A stretch of 64,000 nucleotides of DNA from Schistosoma mansoni (Eukaryota > Platyhelminthes > Trematoda > Strigeidida > Schistosomatidae), in assembly GCF_000237925.1 (NCBI RefSeq), contig NC_031497.1, positions 18,715,705 through 18,779,704 of the forward strand, in the 5' to 3' direction. A program made the position numbers and the translations under genes. The notes under the pieces were generated by a model. It saw only the letters and a list, made by a program, of their open reading frames with translations, did no database searches and was not told the origin of the DNA. This document shows, one piece after another, positions 1 through 11,179 of this stretch. How positions within the stretch are numbered: the first letter of the stretch is position 1; each line of letters begins with the position of its first letter.

Positions 1-1825
1 ACCAATCTATAGGACTGTGATGCACAAACATATTTAGTGAGGACCAAAGTTGACAAGCTACCTTAATTGATGAAGTCATCAAAGCATTATTTGGAGGCTT
101 TGTTTTATCAGATAAAACAGTCGTTGAAGAATGTAAACTGGCTACAGCAAGGGCTCTGTCAGCTAACGGAAGAATATGCCTATGAAAGATTGATAATGAA
201 ATTGATCTCTGTGGTACTGCACGTGATAATAACGGCAAAAACCAAGACCTCTGCAGATCAATTTTACCAGTCTCTCTACAGTTGAATGAATTAAGAAAAT
301 TAAGTAGTTTGATGTTAGTAAATGAAAGTAATCAATTTTAAATAATAAGTACAGAGTTTATTTTGGATATCTTGCACAGATGATGTTTCTTAACCAAACA
401 TTAAGGAATAAATGTTGTGAGTATCAACAGAAGTATTACGAACTGAAAGGATATACTTTAGAATGTTATATATAATTTTAAGTCAACTATATGGATATCA
501 GTAGACTTTGTTAGCTAGATAATGAACTAAAATGAACGCGTTTGATGTTCAAACCAAAAAGATCTTTTCTTTTGCCCATTGTATATTAAATTAAGCATTG
601 GAAGTTTGATCTAATGGTAGTGACATTTGAATATAACCCAACATACCTGAATTCTACTTAATCAACTGTAATTGTAGAAGTGAGGTATTAGGTAGTTCAG
701 AAGTGGTTAACGAGTAGAGAACTAGTTATAAAAACTCCTTAGACTTGATTTACATAATTTAGGTATATTACTAAGTTCGCTTAACAAAAATTAAAGCAAA
801 TAAAAGTTTTGCTGAAAATCATTAGCGATAATGAGCTGACTTTGACCACGCAACATAAAATATTTTCTGAATAATTTATCCGCACTGACTGATCATTGGC
901 TAGCGACTGATGTCATTTTGGTCTGGTACTTGACGTTAATCTAATCCTATCAATCAAGTCCCAAGGTGATCAATATTGTAGGTGGTCCCATACCACATGA
1001 ACTGTGTTTGACGTTAGATGTTTGGAGGTGGTCGATGAAAAACTCTGAACACACTTCGTGTTAATTGATATTCGTCAGCAAGACATGCTTGAAATAATGA
1101 GGGATGGGTTCTATATCTATATAAAATATTCTTCAAAGATACATGTCACAAAATATAACTCTAGTTTTTTAGTGAAGTATACTTGTAATAAATGTTCCAG
1201 AAATACAATGAAAACTCCCAGTGAAACTATTTAATTTTGTCTATTGACGAATAAGTAGATAAATTACTGAAGCTTTGGACGGGTCGAACTAAAAACCCAT
1301 GATCGACTCTTTTTAAATGTCTCAGTCATCTAATCCACAACATATATATTTGGTTTGACCACTGAAAACACGAACTAAACAACTAACGTTTGCAATGAAA
1401 TTTAGGAAAATTTTACACGAAGTTTATAAACTTTAAGTGTATATGTAGAGATAACCCAATGAAGAAAACATGGCTCAGACGTTTCATTGAGGGAAGTGAA
1501 GACTATGAGAATGATGCAATTTGAGGATATCCGTCGATCTCCTGTGTTAATGAAGACAGAAAACGGGCACGGTATCATCTTATGTTGATCATAGGTCTAG
1601 CCCTAATGATTGTTGATGAACTGAATTTGATAAACTCATAAAACTCTAAGGTTTGGAAAATCAAGTAAGGGACTCGGTAACGTTACAGTTGAAGACTCTG
1701 ACCTTAGAGGACTTCTAGGGATGACTTGAACAATGTGTTGTCAGAACTGGGGGTTATTTTAGACGTAATAAGATTGGGGTGCTATAAAGTTTGTCAAATG
1801 AAGTTCAGGTATTATATTTGGCTCA

Positions 1826-1861
<36 letters not shown>

Positions 1862-1870
1862 CCAGGTTTT
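1..1870. other. AT-rich sequence without a recognised gene
   Basis: No further RRP12 exon could be recognised on the minus strand here, so the next exon probably lies beyond the edge. The frame around 65-200 on the plus strand is open in more than one phase, but I cannot tie it to a family. A (TA)n run lies at about 1830-1860, just beyond the exon 8 donor. Confidence 0.5.
1829..1860. repeat. (TA)n microsatellite
   Basis: An uninterrupted TA dinucleotide run of about 16 units inside the RRP12 intron, next to the exon 8 donor. Confidence 0.9.
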
Positions 1871-1881
1871 ATATAACTTAC

Positions 1882-2303
1882 AACTCTTCAACAATTATTT
1901 CCAAAGAAAATATATTTCCGGGTAGAATTAATTCTGGACCGATATATTCAACAGCCAATAAACAAACACTATCCAATCCATCTATAATTTTCTCACCCAA
2001 ATCATTTAATCCAATTAGAGAAAAATTCTCCGGATCAACATGGATAAGGTTGATTAAACTTTTAGGCCCATCGACTAGACAATCACGTAGATGCAAAATT
2101 ACTTTTAATAATTCAACGAGAGAATTGAAATTTAGCATTGTATCAAAAGGGAACACTTTAGAAATTATCATAGTAAATCGACCAATTAAGCACAACATAT
2201 GGTTCCATATTTCATAATGTGTATATTGAAGACCAGTAATAAAATTACATAAGACATTAGGAATAAAGTCTGGAAGTATATCAGCTAATTGACATGACAC
2301 TAG
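1882..2303 (-). CDS. RRP12: RRP12 exon 8 (last one in the window)
   Basis: The acceptor CCCCAG is preferred because an alternative TTTTAG nine bases upstream runs into a stop. The donor GTAAGT leaves phase 2. The exon encodes VSCQLADILPDFIPNVL, YEIWNHMLCLIGRF and SVCLLAVEYIGPELI, matching the human stretch that ends AAVTSMGPEVVLQAVPL. The gene continues to the left. Confidence 0.93.
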
Positions 2304-5300
2304 CTGGGGATGCTAAAATCAAAAGAGGGGAAAGATAATATATAGATATCTTAAATGTTACGTAGAAAACTGTAACGGACAGAATATCTTTCAAAGGAAT
2401 CAACTTGTGGAATACGATTAATAATTTCAAACTAATGAGATTCAAGTGGTTGTGGACAGTAAAATCGTTTGCTTTCAATTAAGTTTCATGACTTCACAAG
2501 ATAAGGCAGTAAGTCGTTTTTGCAGCTTCAAGGAAATATACTCAAAGCAAATAGGAATCACTGTTATAACTTGTGGCCTGTGTGCCCTGTTAATGTAGAA
2601 CGTGATAATACCGCCAATTAGAGAGCAGTGATTTATCGATAGGACCAATGACGCATAAAACCCGTGCGAGTAGTCTAGAGTCCTTAACGGTCCTGCTTCT
2701 GCCTAGCCCAGTCAGTTAAGTCCAGAACACCAATCTCATCCTCTGCAGTATGAATCATTTATTTCAAACATACTGGGTTTATATACCAAACAGACAGACC
2801 ATATCGTACCATAAAGTAGGAAACAACATTTGTACAAGATTTAGCTAAATGTGGCTGTGAATAACGGAGATAGTAATCGACAGACAAGGCATAACTCAAG
2901 AATGGTAAATCGTATAATAATAGTTCATAGGTCAAAATAAAGTTCATAACAAGAGGAACATGAATATGAAGAGTTTAGTTACTTAACAATGATACGATAA
3001 AAATATACGCATAGTATTGGTCCATAAATATATCCCAAAAGTCACCGTTTATTATTCTTATCGGAACAAAACAGTAACTACGTGTAGACAAACACAACTA
3101 CTGTGTGATGGTCAATGGCACTAGTTAGTAAGCATTACAATGTACAGTAGAATTTGAAGGCATTACCTTAAACATGAAAGGGAACACGGAATGCTGCGAA
3201 AGCAAGTGATAACTTCACAGTTAAGAGTAAGAAGAAGGAACATTACATTTTGCTTATTATAGCGAGATACATGACGTAACATAACAGTAGAAACTAATCA
3301 GAATTATCAGTAATCTTTTGATTAATCCCAAATGGCATCGCGATTACTGGTTGGAGACTTTGGGTGACATGGTTTCGAAATGGTCGTAACGACGCAGATA
3401 CATTTACTTTTTGTCAACTGCTAGATTGTGGATTTTAAAATTATTTTGAAAGTTTTGTCCCCCGAATTCATTTTATATTCTCGAGTCATATACGCTATTT
3501 ATGACCTTTTTTATGAACTACCACTAATGAAAGTACAACTTGGGTGTTCTTTTCAATAACTTTATCTAGCTGTGTTGTTATGTCGTAGTTTGGGGCACTT
3601 CATATCACTATTAGGTTTTACGTTGCTTATAAATGATCGGTCAATGTATTCGACTATCGGTTAACTGAGTAATTGTAAAGCTGACAGACTTTCGCACGGG
3701 TGTTGAGAACCAGGAACAGTTAGAATATCGTATAAACATGAAGAAATAATCATTATCAAGATGTTACACATTATTTCTAATAAAAGCATGTAATATCATA
3801 GGAAACTAGAAATTCCCATTACTTTATGAACGGTCCAGAATTTTGAAATAGAAATAAAATGTAACTGACAATATATAGATGGATCAACATACTAAGAAAT
3901 TAATTGCATTTCTCGTGCGAGATCGGTTGATATTTCCGTTCTCTTTTGCGTAAAAATGTGATAAATTTCGAAATTTTACGAAAATGTTTGACTATTAGTA
4001 CGACACTGACAGATCTGGGACAAATACCAACTCTATATAGTAATGAAATCTTTAGTGATTAGTTGCATTGAGTTAATCTATCCATTGAAAAGCTTAATTG
4101 GGTTTTCCAATTGTATATTTACTAGTTCTATTTAATAATAGGTTAGTTAAGCAAGTGTTTTTTTTAATACTTTATCAACTTCATTAGCCTGTTTAGACAC
4201 AATACTAACCAGCTAATGAATAAAGTCAAATGAAATTTAGATTTTTAGTATTAGGTGCCTTTACTCGTTATAACAACCTAACAAATTATTTCCCTTAGTA
4301 ATAAAAACATAGGTTGTCGTTGGACAAGTGCTATTTTCGGATTGTGAATCACTTGAATGCCGTTTGTTACATCCAATTGAACAAACTATTGATATGCAAT
4401 AGGTTTTATACCTAGTTAACCAAGTCACTTAGTGCACAGTAGCAGCCAGTGACAAGTTTTTATCAAGTTATGAGCTACAGCGACTGTATGAATAAACCTT
4501 GGAAGTATGTTACCTAGCTACTGGGGATCTTGGGAATTAAAAAATGAAAATGGACGAGGAGAGATAATTTATTACTAGGACGTTATGAATGTTGTGCTAT
4601 TAACAAGGACAAGAGTAGTAGTTTAGTAATCCGATGATACATATATGTTAAAAAGCTTGAACATTCAGAAATAAAATTTCAGATAGTAAGATCTATGAAA
4701 TTATTCACTTACAACAACTTCAGTAAAAAGTTGATTTAATTTTTGAGTAACTGGTTCTCTTAATTGTGGAAGCGGAGTAGATATCAGCAAAGACATTAAT
4801 GTTTTGACCAAACGATCTAAGTGTTCATTAGCCAACCGTTGAATACTAAACCGTTCAACATTTTCAATTGTTTTCTTTAATTCATTATCCTCAGTTTTCA
4901 CAGCCAACAATGACAAACCACACAAATATGCACATCCTGAGATGAGAGCTAGCATCCATGAAACTAATGCATCTACTCCAGTACACGTATTGTTTGTAGA
5001 AGATATTGTAAAAACATTTGGATCATTGGGTCGACATGAATACAGCGCTGTTAACAGACGTGCAGCTATATCAATAGGTAAAGTTTTTAATGACGGCTTT
5101 GAATCAAACATTGTTTTAAAACTATGAAACACTTTGGTTACAACCTAATTAGTAAAAAAAAGAGAAATCAAGTGTAGTGTGTACAATGGTTAACACAAAA
5201 ATGAGTTATTTATAAACATGAGTAGGTATTGGGTAAAATATGAGAAAAATCTTGCCAACTAACCAGCTTTTATAGTTTTGCGATATATACACTCTGAGTT

Positions 5301-8300
5301 TTGAAAAGCACAAAGCTTTTCAATTTAGGAAGTCTGAAAACTTTTAAGAGCGAATATATATCTAAGCAATTTTGCCATGAATTTCAGGTATTGTATCATT
5401 GTTTAGTGGTTTGAGATGTTATCAAGCATGGCTCAGAATAAAAGTCTGACAGTCTTGCTGTAAATTTCTTGCTTCTTTAACTGAAAGAACTCTTTCTGTT
5501 TCTCCTATCATTATTTTTTTCACTCATACACTAATTTCTATTTATTTGTGTTCTTAATATGCTCACCTTCCTTTTTATGTCTACAATCTCGTTTTCACTG
5601 TGTGGCGCATATATATTTTGGTAACTCTTTGTAGAATTGTTCACGTTTTGAAATAAATAAAATCTTTGTTTAGTGTTAGATAAGTACAAGTATATTGAAA
5701 ATGAGTAGATTAACTTCGGATTTTATCAGTTTCTGCAACTGTCTTTACTAATTTTTATTAGTCATAGTTTTTTCTTTCTGTAATTTAACCTATTAAGTGT
5801 CACAATACTTTAAGCAAAATTATGTTGTACAAAGCTGTAATAGAAAGGGCAAGCATTTAATTAACTAAATGAAGTTTCAGAGGACTTCTTTTCTATTATA
5901 GTCCTAACAACAAAACACTGGGTATTATCACTTAAGAGTTATTGAAGTAGTCTGCATAACTGTGGATAGTTTAAAGTTGGGAACATGATGAATTCAAAGT
6001 CCATTAACTTAATCATGACTTTAAAAAATTGTAACTTAGGTGAAATCACTAAGATTGGAGCCTTAATGACTAGTAAGATTGTTATGAACAGAAACGATGT
6101 ACGTGATTATACGAATTGTTGCTGAATTTTCAGTGTGATTTAGTTCGTTCACGAACATTATTTAGGGTTTTACTGGTATGACTAGTTGGAAATTTAGTTT
6201 CATGCGAATAAACTGAATTTCGCGCCTTGATATAGCTAGCTTAATAAAATGAAGCATTTTGAAAATTCGAGGGAAATTAAATTCAAAATGATATACTCAC
6301 CAGTGGATTTGGGAAGTTTGCTAACTCAAGAACACATTCAAAAGCCAATTTTACATCCTTAGAAGGGAGTAAAGGCATTATTGAAGTTAATAAATCTAGA
6401 CAATGCAAAAGGCGAGTGCAATGGACATCCTTTGTATGAAGTGAGGATATTAGTTGCCTAAAAAAATTATCGTTAATTAGTTACAGAGTTAATTGGAATA
6501 CCATGAATACTCCCATTATGAAAAATTGGGGAAAATAACTTGAATGATAATATTTGTTAGTATCTCATCATATTTTACAGTTACAAGTGAGAATATTTAT
6601 TTAAACTTGAACCAGTGTTTAGTGGAGTTATAACACATGTATGTGGACAAGGGGATAGAATCAATAGCAACCACTATGTCATGATATATATATATACTGA
6701 ATTGTGGTTAGCGGTGAGATTCAGGACGCATCTGTTCTTATGGTAGTGCATGGGTCACTGAAAATTCATATTTACGAGGTACAGGAATGAAGGATGGACA
6801 AATTACTAATACGCTGTGTGAATGAAGAGCATCAAATAATAATGAGAACAAAACGAAGTAGTACGAGCACAACATTTGTAATTTCCAAAGTAACACGGAG
6901 GAAGGAATGATTATGCTTGTGAACCAATGATTAGTGAAGATAGAAACGAACCGAACAAATTTTTGTACGTACAAATTTGGTTGGAAGATTTTAATCACTT
7001 TTGGTTCAGCTTTGCACAGTGAATATACACGCGCAAACCTCTAAATCTTTATTAGGACTTAGTAACGCCCCCAAATGCCCTGGTATGGCTGAGAGTGTGG
7101 AGGGGCCATCCTCCCTCTTGAAATACTCTCACATGGCCACGCGTAATATAGCCGCTGTCAGGGAAGCCCTACTCACTATTTTCTCGTAACCACGGTGTTA
7201 TTTACGAAATTGAGAGGACGAAAAGCGAATGCCCGGAGCCTTAATCGGGTTGGTGGACACGGGAAGTCCACCTAGGGGGGGGCTGGAAAACCCTGACTCC
7301 AGACCACTGGTGCACATGGGCTCCAGGATCCTGATGGAACGAATGGCGTATGAACCAATTGTTGGTCACCAGCTACCATGGGAATGCATCTCTTCACGAT
7401 GCTCCACTGCCTTGTGGATCAGACCTTTAGGTCGAAGGCTCGGGGTGTGGCCCCCAATGAAAAGCACCTACTTCTGTTTGGGCGCCTGAGCAGTATCACA
7501 GCCCTCACACAAATCAAATGAGGTTTGTGTAGCGCATATGTATCTGGCACCACTTTGTACCAACATTTATATGTTTAAATAATAATAATAAGTAAATAAC
7601 TGCGATAAAAAAATTGCAAAACTTGATTGGGATTGTCATAATAATTGATATTTCAAAACCAAATTGACAAAAAAAATTCTACTACACTATTAAAAGGATA
7701 CCTTGTCTCTTGACGGATAACAGAGCACAAGTGTTCCTGGGTTTGATGGCAAGCGGGATGAAAAATGACATCTCCAGTTAAACTGACGACGTTCAATGAA
7801 CCCAAGATATCAACAATTGATGAATGACATGATTTACGAATGCTGGGTTTTTCACTATCAACGAAACGCAACACGTGGCGGTATACATGACGAATGGATT
7901 CGGTTGACCAGGAGTCATACGACTGAGCCCGTAAAAGTTTACCGAGACACGTTAAGACCTACAGGTTTCACAAAACGATTTTAAACATTACAGATTTAAT
8001 GAGACAAGCATCAGTATTGATATTGTGAGACGACAAAAGTTTGATAAGTGTTTTGGCAGCCTCTCCACATGTTTTGCGCAACAGTGAATCCTCGACACTA
8101 AAGACTGTAAGATAGGTGACAAACTTACGCCTTGCACATTACTAGCTTTAGCAAATAAGCAACAGCCACTTTTTCGGAGGATTCATTGATAAGAGTTAAC
8201 TAGAATCATGAACAATTACTTCTTATGAAGTATTACTAACCAAGGCGGCATAGTACTCAGTGGGCGATTCCTTCCCACCATTATCTTTGATTGTCTTAGT

Positions 8301-8538
8301 AACAGCTGCAAGTACAGATAACACATCTCTGTGCATTGAGATGTTAGGCCATGGTCGACTCAATGCAGTTTTGAATGTTGGATTAGTGCATTCCGTAGCA
8401 GCTGATGCCCAAGATATAAAGGAAACATCCGAAATAGTGCTGGCCATGTGTGCAGTAGATACCACTTTTAAAAGTACCACAAAAACCGTTCAATATCCTA
8501 ACAACGTAACTAGCACTTTTCGCACAACCAGGTTCCAT
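1882..8538 (-). CDS. RRP12: RRP12-like ribosome biogenesis protein, 3' end outside the window
   Basis: RRP12 is a nucleolar and nuclear HEAT-repeat protein needed for pre-rRNA processing and export of pre-ribosomal subunits. Exons on the minus strand, in transcript order: 8511-8538 (tentative), 8241-8464, 8129-8199, 7992-8097, 7702-7958, 6301-6457, 4713-5144, 1882-2303. Every junction is GT-AG and the codon phases join. Recalled human RRP12 matches along its length: TECTNPTF and GGKESPTEYYAAL near the N-terminus, then VAVAYLLKLV, then VLTCLGKLLR with the PSIRK block, then FHSF and LLTALYSC, and finally AVEYIGPE. The last exon ends in phase 2 at a GTAAGT donor, so the C-terminal part continues past the left edge. 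Introns hold an LTR-like repeat, an RTE tail and a GC-rich repeat. The family assignment is strong; the start codon is uncertain. Confidence 0.9.
2562..3073. repeat. Dispersed LTR-like repeat, copy 1
   Basis: About 510 bp that align base for base, with moderate divergence, to 38896-39383. Shared marks include TGTTATAACTTGTG at the start, ACCGCCAATTA, CAGTCTAGAGTC, ACATTTGTACAAGAT and AAAAATATACG. The similarity begins exactly at TGTTA and fades in a CA-ending stretch, so a solo LTR of an old LTR retroelement is likely but not proven. It lies in an RRP12 intron. Confidence 0.6.
4713..5144 (-). CDS. RRP12: RRP12 exon 7 (432 nt)
   Basis: A 144-codon exon, phase 0 at both ends, acceptor AATTAG and donor GTAAGT. 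It starts VVTKVFHSFKTMFDSKPSL and contains IAARLLTALYSCRPND and DALVSWMLAL. This fits the FHSLFHARPGLS, IITALYDYVPSENDL and LLAWLKVM run of human RRP12. A short Ser/Thr/Asn insertion follows PNDPNVFTI. Confidence 0.95.
5425..5667 (+). mobile_element. RTE LINE 3' tail fragment
   Basis: It starts with a remnant of the RTE C-terminal motif MAQN(K/R)S and ends with the tail GTGTGGCGCATATATATTTT followed by AAATAAATAAAA. The same tail ends the GC-rich repeats at 7.5 and 56.8 kb and, inverted, the RTE copy at 60.8 kb. It is a dead 5'-truncated insertion in an RRP12 intron. Confidence 0.65.
6301..6457 (-). CDS. RRP12: RRP12 exon 6 (157 nt)
   Basis: It begins with the single G that completes the Arg codon left by exon 5 and ends in phase 0 at GTGAGT. 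It encodes LLHCLDLLTSIMPLLPSKDV and LAFECVLELANFPNPL, aligning with TLHMLTLLKDLLPCFPE of human RRP12. Confidence 0.92.
7049..7590 (+). repeat. GC-rich ~540 bp retroelement-derived repeat, copy 1
   Basis: This block is much richer in GC than its surroundings and is closely similar to 56279-56816. Shared blocks include AAATGCCCTGGTA, TCACATGGCCACGCGTA, GAGGACGAAAAGCGAATGCC, CTTGTGGATCAGA and CTCGGGGTGTGGCCCCC. It ends with GTGTAGCGCATATGTATCTG and an AAATAATAATAA tail, the same tail as the RTE LINEs, so it is probably a short non-autonomous RTE derivative. An open frame inside it (7229-7489) is conserved in the second copy. It lies in an RRP12 intron. Confidence 0.7.
7702..7958 (-). CDS. RRP12: RRP12 exon 5
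   Basis: Acceptor CTGTAG, donor GTATCC, phase 0 in and 2 out. It encodes VLTCLGKLLRAQSYDSWS, RHVYRHVLRFV and KPSIRKSCHSSIVDIL. These match the WVLSCLATLLRKQ, VYHGLLSF and KIRKAAQ stretch of human RRP12. Confidence 0.92.
7992..8097 (-). CDS. RRP12: RRP12 exon 4 (106 nt)
   Basis: Acceptor TTTAG, donor GTAATG, phase 2 in and 0 out. It encodes VEDSLLRKTCGEAAKTLIKL and a short tail, corresponding to the helix pair that follows AVAYLL in human RRP12. The intron to exon 5 is only 33 nt. Confidence 0.85.
8129..8199 (-). CDS. RRP12: RRP12 exon 3 (71 nt)
   Basis: A short exon after acceptor TTCTAG with donor GTAAGT, phase 0 in and 2 out. It encodes LTLINESSEKVAVAYLLKLV and a few more residues, aligning with the AVAYLLNLVLKR helix of human RRP12. 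Confidence 0.85.
8241..8464 (-). CDS. RRP12: RRP12 exon 2
   Basis: It carries the conserved N-terminal block TECTNPTF, VLSVLAAVTKTIK and GGKESPTEYYAAL, which matches the start of the HEAT-repeat region in recalled human RRP12. The donor is GTTAGT after a complete Leu codon (phase 0). The upstream boundary depends on the proposed 46-nt intron. Confidence 0.85.
8511..8538 (-). CDS. RRP12: RRP12 exon 1 (tentative start exon)
   Basis: ATG at 8536-8538 opens MEPGCAKSA and leaves phase 1 at a GTTACG donor. The following intron would be 46 nt (8465-8510), a size common for 5' introns in schistosomes. The reading frame is also open upstream to about 8589, and another ATG lies a few codons up in a different frame, so the true N-terminus could differ. 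Confidence 0.4.
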
Positions 8539-8879
8539 TTTACTAATCGCATTGACAGACAGTCTATCTAAAATGGATTTAACAATCAAAAGTAGGGATG
8601 AGACAACGATTCGATGCGCACTTCACTAACGGAAAATATTGTCCAAACGTGGTTTGTATTGCTAAAAATTTGCTGTGTTCTTGCCCAACAAAAGTACCAA
8701 ATAATTTGTCCTGAGCTTAGTGTTCGGTAGATCACTTTACTTATGAGTTTTATCCGGGTTGATAATTAACTGTAGTTTCGCCACACCTTACAACCAAATT
8801 TGTGATTCAGATTTGTGTATTGTGTTAGTTCATTCCTAGTGAGCTTCTGAGTGACTTTTGTCCTCATGAATGAGTCAAT

Positions 8880-9260
8880 TGGTGGGGCGGACACCACTTC
8901 CTCAGGTGAGAGGTTTCAAGAATTGGAGACTCGGTGAGAAAACCTGTATGCTACTGATATTTTGTTCGTTCTTGGCTTTTCTACTCGCTTGCTGTGTCCA
9001 CCGAATTGTTCCGATCCGATAGGAAAAAAAGGAGGGGATATATATTAAGTTGAAAATCATTTCTTAGTATTTTATACATTAAAATCAGATCACTTCTTAA
9101 TCTGAGGTAGGACAGAGTAAAGAGGTCTAGCTTTTCAAGCCGCTCTTTGTGTGATAAACCCCAGAGCACTGGAATCGCTCGGGTAACTTCTTTCTGTAAT
9201 TTTTCCAAGATATTCGAGTCACCTTTTAAACAGGGGATTTCAGCCTGAACTCAGTTTCCA
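8880..9260 (-). mobile_element. CR1-like LINE reverse-transcriptase C-terminal fragment
   Basis: The minus-strand frame at 9208-8981 contains LEKLQKE, AIPVLWGLSHKERLEKLDL and LRLRSDLILMYKILRND. This is the post-catalytic 'LSYEERLKRLNLFSLEYRRLRGDLI' type motif of CR1 LINE ORF2. No catalytic part is present, so it is a truncated relic. Confidence 0.7.
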
Positions 9261-9529
9261 AGCTTGGATCCTAATAAGGTGTATACTGTAGTGAACACAT
9301 TGGAATCTAATTTAGTAATATCTGTCCTAAAGTACATAGGGTTCTGAACCCCTTTGGTTGTGACTTCATGGTTGTGAGTAGTGATCTTAAGACCACAGCC
9401 TTGCGGTGCGCCACTAAGTACTTGTTTTCAAAAGTAGCATCTGGCTACTTTTAGTATATTTTAATTTTTTACAATTTATTTTTATCCATTCTGCCCGTCT
9501 TTAGTATATCGTTTTTTCACGGTCGTAAA

Positions 9530-10812
9530 GGTTTTCTAGGATTCGCTCAACAATTTATATTTCACCTTGGTAACCAAGATCACATGCACGCGACCTGAAT
9601 GTCGTTTCGCTGTCACCTGAGGTATCTAGTATGAATAACGCAATTTCTGTCTTACGAGGCATGCATGGACTTTACAGTAACTGCGTGCAACGGACTTAGT
9701 AATTCAGATCGCAAGTGAGTACATGGCGGATGCAACATGAATGATGAGCAATATCATCATTCACCCTATTAGTCTGAGAAAAATAAGTAGTCCTGAAACG
9801 AAAAGGAGCGCAGAGTGATGCAAAGAAGCGGGTTCTCTACAACGTCAGTATTAATAGAACAAGCATCAACGTCAGCGTGTACGATCTTAGACCTTCTTGG
9901 TAAGCTCGTGTGCCCCTGGAAGGACTCTTCAGACGCAATTGTTGTCCCACAAACTTCTACTGCAAGTGACTGAAAAACCGTCGATGGGGATTGAAAATGA
10001 TTGAATGTCACGATCGAAAGTGCTGAACAGCCCAGATTTTGTAAACAAAACATCGGTTAATCGGTCGGCTATGGAATCTTCTGATATTATTCAATCAGTC
10101 AACCAAAAGCACAGGAATCTAGAACGCAATCTGTCTGCCTAATGGAAAGGACCCCAACCTCATGGTTGGGGAAAACAATTTCCGTTTGCTAGGATTCTCT
10201 CATGATCACAAACCTTGAAAACAGCTATAACCTCCATCTTAGTCTGAAAGATAATATCTAGTGATGCACTGGGAAGAGTTAAACTAGAGGCCCAAACCTC
10301 CTCGAATCGGTCCGCTTACGCAGCTTACTCGGGGAAAGGATACCATGCACCAGAATCATTGGAGACTCCGTGTAGCGTTTACTGGCATTACTGAAGTAGA
10401 AGATGTTCTTCTAATCAGTCAATTGCTGAAGTCAGAAGAAGATGTGAAAATACTGTCTGATATATTATCTTCTGAGCGCACTTTCATCAGAAACATCCAG
10501 AAAATATTACATGGGATGTTCCTTCGCAGAAAATGTCACTCATGTATAACCAACCTGTTGACTGCAGTGGACAGATAGACAACCATCCTTGATCGCAAGG
10601 GGAAGGTTGACATCATTCGCCTTGATTTCTCAAAGGCTTTTGATAGGGTCAACCGTATATGTCTTATCGTTAAGCTCAAACGATTGGGTATCAAACAACC
10701 TCTAATTGACTGGCTCACTTCATATCTAAGAAGTCAACATTTTAGGGTCAGTATTAACTTCACATTCTTTCACTTTCTTCTTGATTTATGTAAATGATCT
10801 TCCACAGTAGGT
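9530..10812 (+). mobile_element. CR1-like LINE copy, internally rearranged
   Basis: Plus-strand relic. 9530-10545 is moderately GC-rich and ends in an ORF1-type stretch with EVEDVLLISQLLKSEEDVK and ERTFIRNI, matching VEDVLLASHLLKSD in the inverted copy at 23.6 kb. It then jumps to a reverse-transcriptase piece with RLDFSKAFDRVNR and LIDWLTSYLRSQHFRVSI. The endonuclease and most of ORF2 are absent. The block 10527-10812 is almost identical to 21563-21848 and shares the same deletion of the PQGSVLGPLL region. Confidence 0.75.
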
Positions 10813-11179
10813 GACTTCTGACTTAACTTAAGGATATCACAGGTAAAAACACCAAACCAAATGTTTCGACTTGAGTCATACGTAACTTTGCGTCACGCGT
10901 AGACACAGTGAATCGTTCACTTTCCAGCTCAGCTTAAAATCAAAAGGAATATCAGCTAAAACTGATGGATGATATTTATTTCCACGAATGTATGTTATGG
11001 ATTTCTTGTTTTATATTCTACATGTTTGACTACGCTACGCAGTACATACGAAGCTTGGTTGTTGGTTAGAAAAGTTGCATAGGGCTGGTTATATCGAAGT
11101 CCTGTCAATTCTCAAAGTAGTTTATTAAGTTTTGAGGCTATATTTTTCTTAAATTAAGTCATATGCAATTTGTATAGAG

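Noticed and set aside
67-285. 72-codon plus-strand frame at the left edge
   Set aside because: No family resemblance, no splice signals, and overlapping alternative frames are equally open. Could be a repeat remnant.
1726-2217. 163-codon plus-strand frame
   Set aside because: It runs through a (TA)n tract and is antisense to the well-supported RRP12 exon 8.
9428-9455. Terminator-like hairpin AAAAGTAGC/GCTACTTTT followed by T-rich sequence
   Set aside because: This is eukaryotic DNA with no gene ending here. A 9-bp hairpin is not unusual in 64 kb.
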